Source of the DNA: Bifidobacterium actinocoloniiforme DSM 22766
GTDB taxonomy: Bacteria; Actinomycetota; Actinomycetes; Actinomycetales; Bifidobacteriaceae
Direction of reading: 5' to 3'
NCBI RefSeq assembly: GCF_001263395.1
Contig: NZ_CP011786.1
Coordinates: 1,240,001 to 1,304,000, forward strand
DNA length: 64,000 nucleotides
Part shown: piece by piece, positions 38,785-49,280 of the stretch
Numbering within the stretch: the stretch's first letter is position 1
How the letters are laid out: each line of letters begins with the position of its first letter
The notes under the pieces: model-generated
Seen by the model: only the letters and a program-made list of their open reading frames with translations
Told to the model about the DNA's origin: nothing
The model's database searches: none
Translations under genes and position numbers: made by a program

Positions 38785-40356
38785 ATGGGATTCACGTTCC
38801 AGATCAACAACGACGTCACATTCAATCACGACGAGCGTCTGCTCGCCAAGGCCGAGGCACTGCGCCCCAAGCTCCGTACCGGCACCATGGAACCGGTAGG
38901 CGAAGGCACCTTGACCGCCAACTCCGAATCATTGGGCGGGGTGACCGTGACAACGGACACCTCCACAGCCAGACAATCCAAGCCCATGAAGCGAAGGAAT
39001 TCGCTGATCCTGGACTTCGGCGACCATATGGTCGGACACTTCTCCATCCACATCGAGTCGGTCGGCTCCCCCATGGACGCACCTTTGACCCTGCGCCTCA
39101 AATTCGCCGAGCTCCCCGTTGAGCTCTCCCAGGAAAGCTCAACCTACGACGGCTGGCTGAGCAAGTCCTGGATCCAGGAGGAAACCATCCACCTGGACAC
39201 CCTTCCCGTCGACCTCGAAATGCCCAGACGATACAGCTTCCGTTATGCGGAGATCAAGGTGGTCGACACCTCCCCCAAGTGGCAAGCCGTTTTCAGCGAT
39301 GCCAGGGTGCAGACCGTCAGCGCCGTCGAATCCATGCCCCGGGAAACCGTAAGTGACGACCCGGAAATCCAGAGAATCTACCAGGTTGGCTGCAAAACCC
39401 TCCAGGACTGCATGCAGGAGGTCTTCGAGGACGGCCCCAAACGCGATCGCAGGCTGTGGACCGGCGATCTGCGCCTCCAGGCCCTGGCCGACTATGTCAC
39501 CTTCAACGACACCACCCTGATCAAGCGCTGCCTCTACCTTTTCGCCGGCATGAACACCACGGATGGACGCATCTCGGCCAACGTCTTCGTCGACCCCAAC
39601 ACCCCTGATGACACCTTCCTTTTCGACTATGGTCTCTTCTTCATCTCCACCCTGAGCGACCTCATGAACCATGAGCAGGACATGGAGGTGCTCCACGATC
39701 TGTATCCGATCGCCAAGAAACAGATGGATGTGGATCTGGATCTGGTAGGCGATGATGGTGAACTCAAGCTTGGCGACACCCCGGTCTTCGTGGACTGGTC
39801 CAATGATTTCGATAAGACCACGGCCATCCACGGGATCCTGGTCTATGCGCTCCGCCAGTTCATCGACCTTACCGTCAAGGCCGGCGAGGACGCACAGCCC
39901 TACGAAGCCAAGTTGTCCGCCCTGGTCCAGTACGCCCAGGACCACCTCTTCGACAAGGAGAGGGGACTCTTCGCCTCCGGCCCCGAGCACGAATTCAACA
40001 TCGCCAGCCAGACCTGGATGGTCCTGGCCCGGGTCCTGGACAACCAGGGTAACCACGACCTCATGACCGCAGCGGTGCGCGAACTCTTCCCGGTCACCGG
40101 CATCGCCACACCCTATATGTACCACCATATCGTCGAGGCGCTCTTCATCGCGGGTCTCAAGGAGGAGGCCATCAAGCTCCTGAAGTCCTACTGGGGCAAG
40201 ATGATCACCCTGGGCGCCGACACCTACTGGGAGGCCTTCGACCCCGACCAGCCGGAGTACTCCCCCTACGGCAGCACCCTCATCAACAGCTACTGCCACG
40301 CCTGGAGCTGCACCCCCGTCTACCTGATCAAGAAGTACCTGCCCATGGGCAGGTGA
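38785..40356 (+). CDS. GH78-like (alpha-L-rhamnosidase-type) six-hairpin hydrolase
   Basis: The 523-residue protein has an N-terminal beta domain (to about residue 185) and an (alpha/alpha)6 barrel. The GH78 signature appears as EDGPKRDRRLWTGD (residues 215-228), compared with DCPQRDERLGWTGD in classical rhamnosidases: the proposed acid Glu position is Arg and a Gly is missing. It lacks the extra N-terminal and C-terminal beta domains of the 949-residue rhamnosidase at 56744. AAAGG is 7 nt before ATG 38785. No signal peptide, so it acts on imported glycosides. Substrate uncertain. Confidence 0.78.
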   Translation: MGFTFQINNDVTFNHDERLLAKAEALRPKLRTGTMEPVGEGTLTANSESLGGVTVTTDTSTARQSKPMKRRNSLILDFGDHMVGHFSIHIESVGSPMDAPLTLRLKFAELPVELSQESSTYDGWLSKSWIQEETIHLDTLPVDLEMPRRYSFRYAEIKVVDTSPKWQAVFSDARVQTVSAVESMPRETVSDDPEIQRIYQVGCKTLQDCMQEVFEDGPKRDRRLWTGDLRLQALADYVTFNDTTLIKRCLYLFAGMNTTDGRISANVFVDPNTPDDTFLFDYGLFFISTLSDLMNHEQDMEVLHDLYPIAKKQMDVDLDLVGDDGELKLGDTPVFVDWSNDFDKTTAIHGILVYALRQFIDLTVKAGEDAQPYEAKLSALVQYAQDHLFDKERGLFASGPEHEFNIASQTWMVLARVLDNQGNHDLMTAAVRELFPVTGIATPYMYHHIVEALFIAGLKEEAIKLLKSYWGKMITLGADTYWEAFDPDQPEYSPYGSTLINSYCHAWSCTPVYLIKKYLPMGR

Positions 40357-40458
40357 ACCATCGTGATGGTCATGTGCTCTATCGCCTAAAATCAGACCTT
40401 CTGGATTACCCCCCATTACCCCACACTAAACAGTGGCTGACAGAGAAATTCAAAGCAT

Positions 40459-40519
40459 GGGGCCCTGAACCAACGCACTATTCAAACCGGCACAAATAGG
40501 AACAGGGCCCCTTCTTTTT
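40459..40519 (+). terminator. Rho-independent terminator after the GH78-like gene
   Basis: GGGGCCCT (40459-40466) pairs perfectly with AGGGCCCC (40504-40511) around a 37-nt loop and is followed by TTCTTTTTT. Confidence 0.7.
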
Positions 40520-40651
40520 TCTGCTCAGTTCTTGCATATGTTTAGGAAATTTACACAATCAACATTGCGAACCATATTCTGCTTTTGTTCTGTATAGTCT
40601 CTCTATTCACATGTATGCATATGACATTAGCAATCACATTGCATTCAAGAA

Positions 40652-41135
40652 TCACCCATACAGAAGTGAGTTCTGCACATACTTATAAATCGCTGTTGCA
40701 TCGCAGTAGGCGGTGGCTTCTTCATAAAAGCCGTCCTTGCAAAGTTCGCCGATCTACTTTGCCTCTGATACGAGCTCATTCAGATGCCGAAATAACTGAT
40801 CCAGCTCAGCCTTGGCTGCAATGACCTTCTATATGAGAGGACATTGTCCAAGATAGAATCCTGATGCGAGCAGGTGCCCGTTCTCATTCTAGCTCTCATA
40901 ATCAAGGGGAAGCATGTCTCCAGCTCGGCGGAACTCGCAAGCAAGGCTGTCCCTGCCGTAGAGCCAGAACTTGTTCTCTGAGTAAGCACACTGTTCATAC
41001 AGCTGATGACACTTGCGGAATGGATCATAGTTAAGCAGTAGTGCTCCCTGTAGGTTCCCTAGGTAATATCACCTTCTGATAAGTAAATTTGAAATAGGTA
41101 CGGCATTGCTTGCTGCAATTGTCGTTGTCTGTCAT
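40652..41135 (-). pseudogene. Decayed gene with three in-frame amber codons
   Basis: From 41135 an ATG with GGAGG 8 nt upstream begins a frame that shifts near 41040. After that a coherent reading continues for about 120 codons to a TGA at 40652: LNYDPFRKCHQLYEQCAY, SENKFWLYGRDSLACEF, RRAGDMLPLDYES, then HLLASGFYLGQCPLI, AAKAELDQLFRHLNELVSEA and DGFYEEATAYCDATAIYKYV. Three TAG codons interrupt it. I do not recognise the family; the style is that of small plasmid or mobile-element proteins. Confidence 0.45.
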
Positions 41136-41699
41136 GCTCGATTCCTCCGTGCGCTTCTCCCGAACCAGAGGCACAACCGTGCGAAAGAGCACCGCCGATC
41201 GTCCAGAACGGGAAATCGGTTCTGTCACAAGCAGCCGCTCTCGTGGACAGGCGTTGCTCAGCCATCATCACTACAGCAGCACGAGTCACCTTTGTGCGCT
41301 TGTGTAAATGACCGTAAGGGTGGGCAGTTTACCGGCATGCTTGAATCAGTTCAAACTTTAGTTGTCACCAATCATTATGTCGAAAGCCCAAAAATCTCCA
41401 CGTAATAGCAAGGATTAAAATCATCGAAACACATCCATCCCACAGCTGTGGAAAACAGGCTCAACTACGTCATAGACATACAGGGCACAAACGTGGCAGA
41501 GCCATTCTCAATTTTGATCTGCCAGATTTACGCATCGTTGTAGTTCATGCACTAACTTCCAACAGTTTACCTGTTTTACCATTTAATACACCCTAGAGCT
41601 GATAAAAGGTGCTCTGATTCTTGCAAGTCAATTTCATCAATGTTGGAAGTGTATGTTAGCTATCTTCAGGTCTCTTCTGATCAACTGCCTTTGTTGCCA

Positions 41700-41711
41700 G
41701 GGGGGGGGGGG
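41700..41711 (+). repeat. G12 homopolymer tract
   Basis: Twelve consecutive G in a locally A+T-rich gene-free stretch (41136-42569). The rest of that stretch holds no gene I can support. Similar C10 tracts occur at 35819-35828 and 49271-49280. Confidence 0.9.
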
Positions 41712-42569
41712 CATCAGGCACTGGAAAACTTGAGAGAACGCGCAAACCAGATACCGTCGGTACCAAATTAGACATAAAAGTGGTCGCCATCAAAAGCAAC
41801 GGGCGTATTTATCATCAAGTTATTCAGCGTAAAGGAAAACAGCCGTTTCGCGATGTCCTATCCCCATCAAGGTCAAACTAACGAAACTTCAAAACCAAAA
41901 AAGGGTACGAAAATGACCGTCAAATAATTAATTGGATAAAAATTCTTCCCCTCCCCGATAGATTCTGAAGCCTCATCGCTTTTATCACAATAATCTCAGT
42001 AACGGCACTTTCCCACTAGCTATGTCGATTCGAATTACCTTTCAGCACTACTAAAGATTGAGAAGATACTCATTCAATTTCTTCATGAAATTCAATGGCC
42101 TGCCGAAATACCCCTTGAGGATGTACCAATATAATATAGATGTTTTTCAGTTACTTCTCAATGGCCCTCAGAGAACATTGGAGAGGGGGCTCAGTAGTCC
42201 GCAGTATCTAGCTGATTATGTCTTAGGCGAATACGAGGCAGTCGGCAAGGGGCAGACCGATGAAATCGCCCGTCACGAATGGCAATTGCGGAACCGAGGA
42301 TCTCAGAAATGACATTGCCGAAAATTGTGTGCAAATACCTACAGACACTGATGCTCGTGGGTCCGAGAGAGACTCCAATCGTAAATGAAAGACGCAGGAC
42401 ATCAATGGCGAGAGCTGCTTTCCGAGCAACGGGTGGGATTCCAATACTAAAGATATGAGAGAAGTTCCATAAAATGGCGGGGAAAGGAAGTGGATAAGAA
42501 TATAGAGGAGTGGCCGCCAATGAAAGAAGTGCAGGAAGACCTCAAAGCAGGCCGCGAGAGCAATATGCA

Positions 42570-42671
42570 ATGGAACAAAGTAACTTGCCTGCCGGCAAAA
42601 TCGGACGTCTATGGAAGTCCAAGCTCAGCGAGATCGACGAACACCCCCGGCAACAACACAGAGGATATTGA
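42570..42671 (+). pseudogene. C-terminal remnant of an excisionase-type HTH protein
   Basis: The 33-codon segment reads MEQSNLPAGKIGRLWKSK and LSEIDEHPRQQHRGY, matching the end of the excisionase-like HTH family (LPAHKVGRLWKFKxSEVDEWV). Such genes often precede type I hsdM genes. The HTH helices upstream are not readable, so only debris remains, 110 bp before hsdM. Confidence 0.55.
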
Positions 42672-42781
42672 GGAAAACTACAACTGACCAGTTGGCCCAG
42701 ACAGATGGTAATACTGTCGGTTATACAATATTGAATAAATGGAAAGCCGTTGCAACTGTACAGCGGGTGCGGAGAGACTTA

Positions 42782-44788
42782 ATGGACAATCAGGAGTACA
42801 ACTCAATAGTCAGCTTCATATGGGGAATCGCGGATGATTGCCTTCGCGATGTGTACGTTCGCGGCAAATACCGTGATGTCATCCTCCCGATGACAGTCAT
42901 CCGTCGCCTTGACGCAATGCTCAAGGAAACGAAACCAGCGGTGCTTGAAAGGAAGAAACAACTGGACGCCGCGAAGATCGACAATCAGTGGCCCGCACTG
43001 TGCAATGAAGCCGGGCAGGCATTCTGTAACGCATCTCCATTCCTGCTAAAGGACCTCACAAGTCGGGGAAAGAAGCAGACACTCGAAGCGGACTTCAAGG
43101 CATACCTGGACGGGTTCTCCCCGAATGTTCAAGAGATTCTCGACAAGTTCAAGTTCCGCGACCAGATCAGAACGATGGTCGACGCGGACATCCTCGGCGC
43201 GGTCATCAACAAGTTCACCTCAGCAGATATCAATCTCAGTCCGAATCCAATCTATAAGGACGCGGAGAAGAAGATCGTCAAGCTCCCTGGGCTCGATAAC
43301 CATGGCATGGGAACCATCTTTGAGGAACTCATCCGCCGTTTCAATGAAGAGAACAACGAGGAAGCGGGCGAACACTGGACCCCGCGTGACGTCGTCGAAC
43401 TCATGGCCGATTTGGCATTCTATCCGGTCAAGAATAAGATCAAGGACGCTACCTATTCTTGCTATGACGGGGCATGCGGCACAGGTGGAATGCTCACGGT
43501 AGCGCAGTCACGGCTCCTGACGCTCGCGGGCAATCGCGGCAAGAACGTCTCGATCCACCTGTTCGGGCAGGAGGTCAACCCGGAGACATATGCAATCTGC
43601 AAGGCGGATATGCTCCTGAAAGGCGACGGTGAGGAAGCCGAGCACATTATCTATGGATCAACACTGTCGTTCGATGGGAATCCTTCACGGCAGTTTGACT
43701 TCATGCTCTCCAATCCTCCCTATGGGAAGAGTTGGAAAACGGATGCTGACAAGATGGGTGGAAAGAACGAGATCCTCGACACCCGCTTCGACGCATATCT
43801 TTCGGATGGCGAAGAACTGAAGATGATTCCGCGCACAAGCGACGGGCAGCTCCTCTTCCTATTGAATAACGTGTCAAAGATGAAAACGGACACAGAACTC
43901 GGCAGCCGCATCATCGAAGTCCATAACGGCTCGTCCCTGTTCACCGGTGGCGCCGGGAGCGGTGAGAGCAACGCCCGTCGGTACATGATTGAGCACGACC
44001 TCGTCGAAGCAATCATCGCATTACCGGACAACATGTTCTACAACACCGGCATCGGTACATATATCTGGGTTCTTTCCAACAAGAAAGACGACCGCCGCAG
44101 GGGAAAGATCCAGCTTATCGACGCAACAAACATGAAATCCTCGTTGCGCAAGAACATGGGCAACAAGAACTGCGAGTTTACACCAGAGATCCGCAAGGAA
44201 ATCGTCCGCATTTTTCTCGACATGGAAGAAAGCAACATCAGTAAAATCTTCGACAACAGTGAGTTTGGCTACTGGAACGTGACAGTTGAGCGGCCTCTAC
44301 GCCTCCGAGTATTCCCGGAGAGAGAGATTCCGGAAAACGCCTTCAAGAAACAAGCTGATTTGGACACTATCAGGAAAGCTATATCAGGTGTTCCTGTAAG
44401 TACACCACATGATGATTGGGATACCTTTGCTGACGCAACAGAGCTTAAGAAAACGCAGCTGAAGAAGATCCGCCCATATATCACGGAAACGGACCCCAGA
44501 GCGAAAGAGGTAGAAGGGGAATCCGATCAGGAACTCCGCGACTCTGAGATTATTCCGTTCAACTATGAGGGCGGCATCGAGGCCTTCATCGATAAAGAAG
44601 TCAAACCCTATGCTCCAGATGCCTATGTAGACAAGAGCAAGACAAAGATCGGCTACGAAATAAGCTTCACGAAGTATTTTTACGAGCCGGTAAAGCTGCG
44701 TGACATGAAAGACATCCTCGCTTCTCTTGCTGAACTGGAAAAGGAATCGGACGGTGTAATTGACGAGATCATAAAGGGGCTGAAGTGA
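42782..44788 (+). CDS. hsdM: Type I restriction-modification DNA methyltransferase subunit
   Basis: The 668-residue N6-adenine methyltransferase has an N-terminal HsdM helical domain (IVSFIWGIADDCLRDVYVRGKYRDVILPM), the SAM motif DGACGTGG (residues 229-236) and the catalytic motif NPPYG (311-315). The frame is open 57 codons upstream, but GGAGAG precedes ATG 42782 and the family begins there. With HsdS it methylates an asymmetric target. Its TGA overlaps the hsdS ATG by one base. GC is clearly lower than in the core genome, suggesting acquisition. Confidence 0.95.
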   Translation: MDNQEYNSIVSFIWGIADDCLRDVYVRGKYRDVILPMTVIRRLDAMLKETKPAVLERKKQLDAAKIDNQWPALCNEAGQAFCNASPFLLKDLTSRGKKQTLEADFKAYLDGFSPNVQEILDKFKFRDQIRTMVDADILGAVINKFTSADINLSPNPIYKDAEKKIVKLPGLDNHGMGTIFEELIRRFNEENNEEAGEHWTPRDVVELMADLAFYPVKNKIKDATYSCYDGACGTGGMLTVAQSRLLTLAGNRGKNVSIHLFGQEVNPETYAICKADMLLKGDGEEAEHIIYGSTLSFDGNPSRQFDFMLSNPPYGKSWKTDADKMGGKNEILDTRFDAYLSDGEELKMIPRTSDGQLLFLLNNVSKMKTDTELGSRIIEVHNGSSLFTGGAGSGESNARRYMIEHDLVEAIIALPDNMFYNTGIGTYIWVLSNKKDDRRRGKIQLIDATNMKSSLRKNMGNKNCEFTPEIRKEIVRIFLDMEESNISKIFDNSEFGYWNVTVERPLRLRVFPEREIPENAFKKQADLDTIRKAISGVPVSTPHDDWDTFADATELKKTQLKKIRPYITETDPRAKEVEGESDQELRDSEIIPFNYEGGIEAFIDKEVKPYAPDAYVDKSKTKIGYEISFTKYFYEPVKLRDMKDILASLAELEKESDGVIDEIIKGLK

Positions 44789-46053
44789 TGACACCATTCG
44801 CCCATACGGACAGATGGTCTTCTCAAAGGCTTGGATTACTGTTTCAAGAGCAGAAAGAAAAGAACACTGACTTTTCAAGGAAGACTGCACTAAAATTCGT
44901 CTATGGATCGATAGAAGAAAAACCAGAATATAAGATTAATGCTTCACTCGTGGACACTTATTCCAAGTATACAAAAGTTAATACCGGTGACATCATTATC
45001 AATTGTTTGAACCTGAATTACGATTTTGCCTCTCAGCGGGTCGCGATTGTGAAAGAAAATGGCATTATCACTTCTGCATACATCAGCCTGAGGGCAAGAA
45101 CTTCGGAAGTTAATCCCACATACTATTGTTATTACTTCAAAGCTATGGATTCCAAAAAGATGCTCCATGGAATGGGGACAGGCATTCGACTGACTCTTTC
45201 TTACAACGAATTAAGGAATATATCTGTCCCTGTTCCTTCCCACGCGGAACAGGACCAGATCGTGCGATTTCTCGACTGGAAGGTTTCGGAGATCCGGAAA
45301 ATAATATTGTCTAAAAGAAATTCGTTGCACTTACTTACGGAATTAATCAAAACTGCGTTTGCTTCTCTTATTGCTGAGTCAACTGAGAAAGTGCGGTTGA
45401 AGCGAGTGGTATCGCTTGATAACGATTTTATGGAAATTGACCCAAATGATTATTATCAGAAAGCTGGTATGTATAACCGCGGAAGGGGAATCTTCTTACG
45501 CAAACCAGTTAAGGGCTCTGACATGGGTGATTCTAAGTTTCAACACATCTATAGAAACCGGTTGATGATCAGTGGACAATTTGCATGGGAAGATGCGGTT
45601 TTTGTCACTGACGATAAGGATGAGCAAGGACTAGCTTCACATCGATATTATCTATTGAAAAGTCAAAGTACTGATGTTCCGGTGGAATACCTATTTGGAT
45701 ATTTTATATCTCAAAAAGGACTGGCAGATTTGCAAATATGCTCGCACGGTTCAGCAGGCAGAAATCGCCCTCTGAACATAAATGAGTTGCTCAGAGTCGA
45801 AATTCCGATAGTACATAACACAGAGGCAATTTCGAGATTTTGTAAACTGATACGTTCATATATAAAAATGCGCCCATTGGTATTAAAAGAAGAAGAAACA
45901 TTAGAAGAGCTTCAAAATAAGATCATTACCGATGTCGTCACAGGAAAAATCGATATCCGTGATATCACTGTTCCCGAATATGAACATGCTGACGATATCA
46001 TCAAGAACGGAAATACTGATGAAAACAATAACGCTATTGATCAGGAGGCGTAA
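44788..46053 (+). CDS. hsdS: Type I restriction-modification specificity subunit
   Basis: The 421-residue protein has two target-recognition domains separated by a coiled-coil conserved region (PVPSHAEQDQIVRFLDWKVSEIRKIILSKRNSLHLLTELI) and ends with a second one (EEETLEELQNKIITDVVTGKIDIRDI). ATG 44788 forms TGATG with the hsdM stop; AAGGGG lies 8-9 nt upstream. A GTG one codon earlier is possible. It is the most A+T-rich gene of the operon, as usual for variable HsdS. No inverted second hsdS for shuffling is present. Confidence 0.93.
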   Translation: MTPFAHTDRWSSQRLGLLFQEQKEKNTDFSRKTALKFVYGSIEEKPEYKINASLVDTYSKYTKVNTGDIIINCLNLNYDFASQRVAIVKENGIITSAYISLRARTSEVNPTYYCYYFKAMDSKKMLHGMGTGIRLTLSYNELRNISVPVPSHAEQDQIVRFLDWKVSEIRKIILSKRNSLHLLTELIKTAFASLIAESTEKVRLKRVVSLDNDFMEIDPNDYYQKAGMYNRGRGIFLRKPVKGSDMGDSKFQHIYRNRLMISGQFAWEDAVFVTDDKDEQGLASHRYYLLKSQSTDVPVEYLFGYFISQKGLADLQICSHGSAGRNRPLNINELLRVEIPIVHNTEAISRFCKLIRSYIKMRPLVLKEEETLEELQNKIITDVVTGKIDIRDITVPEYEHADDIIKNGNTDENNNAIDQEA

Positions 46054-46055
46054 TC

Positions 46056-49049
46056 ATGGCCTTTACAGATAAAACTGAAGAAGGCTTTGAGACGATTATT
46101 GTGAACTGGCTCGTGGGCCAGAATGGCTATGAGCAAGGGACGAATGGCGACTACAGTAACGAGTATGCTCTCGACGAGACGCGTCTTTTCCGCTTTCTGA
46201 ATGACACACAGCCAAAGAAGATGGAAATGCTGGGTGTGAACAATAGTGACCAGAAAAAGAGGCTGTTCCTCAACCGTCTCTCCAGAGAAATCACCAAGCA
46301 AGGCATTATCAAAGTGCTGCGCAATGGCATGGAGATGTACCCTGCGAACCACATTGAGCTGTTCTACCTGACACCGAGCGAGAACAATGGGACGGCTGAG
46401 GAGCTGTTCCAGAAGAATAGTTTCAGCGTAATACGACAACTCAGATACTCTTCGGATGCTACCAAACTTGCTCTGGATCTGTGTATTTTTATCAATGGCC
46501 TGCCGATCATCACGATTGAGCTCAAGAACCATTTCACCGGGCAAACGACATCAGATGCAGTGGAGCAGTACAAGGAAGATCGAAATCCCAGAGATATCCT
46601 CTTCTCTTTCAAGCGATGCATGGTACATCTCGCTGTTGATGACCAGACGATCATGTTCTGCACCAAACTGTCAGGCAAGGACAGCTGGTTCCTGCCTTTC
46701 AACAAGGGCTACAATGACGGAGCAGGCAATCCACCGAATCCGGACGGCATCATGACGGACTACCTTTGGAAGGACATCCTGACCAAATGTAAACTCTCGC
46801 GCATCATCGAAAACTATGCGCAGGTAGTGGACGATGAGGACCATGACACGAAGAAGAAAACCGAGAAGCAGATATGGCCGCGCTACCATCAATTGGATTG
46901 CGTGGAGAAGCTGCTGGCAGATGTGAAAGAGAACGGCGTCGGCAAGCGGTATCTCATCCAGCACAGCGCGGGTTCCGGTAAATCGAACTCCATTGCATGG
47001 CTTGCCTACCAGCTGATTGGACTAGAGCAGAATGGTCATCCGATGATCGACTCGGTCATCGTCGTTACTGATCGCAAGATCCTCGACAAGCAGATTCGCG
47101 ACACGATTAATCAGTTCATGCAGGTAAAGAACACCGTTGTGTGGGCGGAGCATTCCGGCGGCCTAAAGAAGGCGATTGAAGATGGCAGGCGAATCATCAT
47201 CACTACAGTTGAGAAGTTCCCATTCATCTCGCAGGAAATTGGGCAGGATCACATCAACAACAAGTTCGCCATCATCATTGATGAAGCGCATTCCGGCCAG
47301 AGTGGCCGAAACGCCGCGAATATGAATCTCGCGCTTTCGGGCATGGCTTCTGACAGTACAGTGGACAACGAAGACAAGATCAATGCCATTGTCGAGGGGC
47401 GAAAACTTGTGAAGACCGCGAGCTACTTTGCCTTCACAGCCACGCCAAAGAATAAGACAGAGGAAGTTTTCGGCAGCCCATACGAAGAGGACGGCGCTAT
47501 CAAACACAGGCCCTTCCACGTCTATACGATGAAGCAGGCGATCCAGGAAGGCTTCATTCTTGACGTTCTGAAGAACTACACGACCGTCGACAGCTGGTAC
47601 AAGATCGCTAAGAAGGTCGAGGACGATCCGATGTTCGACAAGAAACGCGCTCGGAAGAAGCTCCGTTCCTTCGTAGAAGGCAATCCGGATGTCATCACCA
47701 AGAAGGCCGCCATGATGGTGGATCATTTCCACGAGCAGATCATCGCCAAGAAAAAGCTCAACGGGAAATCACGCGCTATGGTTGTGACCGCCAGCATTCC
47801 CCGTTGCATAGAGACCTATTACTCTATCAACAAAAGTCTGGCTGAGCGTCACAGCCCATACAAAGCAATCATTGCATTCTCCGGAGAATGCAAGTACAAC
47901 GGGCAGGAGCCCGCTCTGACATCTTCTGAAATGAACGGATTCTCTAACATGAAGATACCAGAGGAGTTCAAGAAGGATCCCTATAGGCTTCTTGTTGTCG
48001 CGGACATGTTCCAGACGGGATTCGACGAGCCATTGCTCCAGACGATGTACGTGGACAAGCCGCTCTACGATATAGCAGCTGTACAAACCTTGTCCAGGTT
48101 GAACAGAGCGTGCCCAGGCAAGGATGAAGTCTATGTGCTGGATTTTGCCAACAAGACAGCGACGATCGAGGAAGCGTTCTCGAAGTTCTACCGGACTACC
48201 ATCCTTTCCAGCGAAACGAACCCGGACAAGCTTCACGATCTGATAAATGTCATAGAAAGCTATCAGGTATACGACAGTGATGACGTGGAACACGTTGTTG
48301 ACCTGTTCCTTAACGGCGCTGAGCGGGATCGGCTTGACCCGCTGCTTGACCCATGTGTCTCCGTATACAACGAGCTGGAAGTGGATGATCAGATTGAGTT
48401 CAAGAGCGCGGCAAAGTCATTTGTGCGCACTTACGGATTCCTTGGTTCCATTCTCCCTTATGGGAACGTGGAGTGGGAGAGGCGGTCCATTTTCCTGAAC
48501 CTCCTGATTCCGAAGCTTCCGTCACCGTGCGAGGGCGACCTATCAGAAGGAATTCTGTCCGCAATTGACCTGGACAGCTATCGCAATGAAGCGCAGGGGG
48601 CGGTAGATATCAAGCTTGAGGACGAGGACGCGGAAATAGACCCGGTTCCCGCCGGGATAGTGGGTCATATCACCGAACCGGAGTTGGATCCGCTATCGGA
48701 GATTATCTCTGAATTCAACGACCTGTTCGGAAACATCCAGTGGAATGACGCAGACAACGCGCAAAGACAGATCCTTCAGATTCCGACCATGGTATCGCGA
48801 GACAAGAAGTACCAGAACGCCATGCGAAATTCAGATGAGCAAGAGGCCCGGACCGAAAGCGAACGTGCCCTACAGAATGTCATCTTTTCTATCATGTCAG
48901 ACAACATGGAATTGTTTAAGCAGTTCCAAGACAATTCATCATTCAAGAAATGGTTGACCAACATGGTGTTCAACCAGACATACAACAAGCAAGGCAAACC
49001 ACTCGAAGCGCCGGACAACGTTCCACAAGTAGAAAGGCAAACCGACTAA
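46056..49049 (+). CDS. hsdR: Type I restriction endonuclease subunit
   Basis: The 997-residue motor/nuclease has an N-terminal PD-(D/E)xK nuclease (D141, E155, K157 in LALDLCIFINGLPIITIELK-type sequence), Walker A AGSGKSN (305-311), DEAH box (409-412), FTATPK, and a C-terminal helical domain ending NMELFKQFQDNSSFKKWLTNMVF. It starts 2 bp after hsdS with GGAGG upstream. All key motifs are intact, so the system may be active. Its C-terminal family differs from the HsdR remnant at 49563-50012. Confidence 0.95.
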   Translation: MAFTDKTEEGFETIIVNWLVGQNGYEQGTNGDYSNEYALDETRLFRFLNDTQPKKMEMLGVNNSDQKKRLFLNRLSREITKQGIIKVLRNGMEMYPANHIELFYLTPSENNGTAEELFQKNSFSVIRQLRYSSDATKLALDLCIFINGLPIITIELKNHFTGQTTSDAVEQYKEDRNPRDILFSFKRCMVHLAVDDQTIMFCTKLSGKDSWFLPFNKGYNDGAGNPPNPDGIMTDYLWKDILTKCKLSRIIENYAQVVDDEDHDTKKKTEKQIWPRYHQLDCVEKLLADVKENGVGKRYLIQHSAGSGKSNSIAWLAYQLIGLEQNGHPMIDSVIVVTDRKILDKQIRDTINQFMQVKNTVVWAEHSGGLKKAIEDGRRIIITTVEKFPFISQEIGQDHINNKFAIIIDEAHSGQSGRNAANMNLALSGMASDSTVDNEDKINAIVEGRKLVKTASYFAFTATPKNKTEEVFGSPYEEDGAIKHRPFHVYTMKQAIQEGFILDVLKNYTTVDSWYKIAKKVEDDPMFDKKRARKKLRSFVEGNPDVITKKAAMMVDHFHEQIIAKKKLNGKSRAMVVTASIPRCIETYYSINKSLAERHSPYKAIIAFSGECKYNGQEPALTSSEMNGFSNMKIPEEFKKDPYRLLVVADMFQTGFDEPLLQTMYVDKPLYDIAAVQTLSRLNRACPGKDEVYVLDFANKTATIEEAFSKFYRTTILSSETNPDKLHDLINVIESYQVYDSDDVEHVVDLFLNGAERDRLDPLLDPCVSVYNELEVDDQIEFKSAAKSFVRTYGFLGSILPYGNVEWERRSIFLNLLIPKLPSPCEGDLSEGILSAIDLDSYRNEAQGAVDIKLEDEDAEIDPVPAGIVGHITEPELDPLSEIISEFNDLFGNIQWNDADNAQRQILQIPTMVSRDKKYQNAMRNSDEQEARTESERALQNVIFSIMSDNMELFKQFQDNSSFKKWLTNMVFNQTYNKQGKPLEAPDNVPQVERQTD

Positions 49050-49148
49050 ATACCGGTGTTCCCAAGAGCCCGTAAACTCGTATAGCACGGTTGCTGAAGG
49101 CAAAAAGACGCCTACGGCCAAAGAACGATTCTGAGAAGAGAATTGAGA

Positions 49149-49280
49149 CCCGCCGAAGCAGGCGGGAAGCAAGCGAATTAGAGTTATCACAGCATAAATA
49201 GACCAAAACTCAATGCTCGCTTAACCAAAGTGAAGGATTCCGAGGAATGCTTCACTTGAGCTCTATGAGACCCCCCCCCC
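49149..49280 (+). repeat. Hairpin and C10 tract downstream of hsdR
   Basis: CCCGCC (49149-49154) and GGCGGG (49161-49166) form a small hairpin after hsdR without a T-tract. Ten consecutive C lie at 49271-49280, between TTGAG and CTCAA arms. The stretch 49050-49562 has no gene. Confidence 0.5.

Noticed and set aside
44788-46053. Phase-variable shuffling of hsdS
   Set aside because: There is a single hsdS, with no inverted partial copy, recombinase gene or simple repeat inside it.
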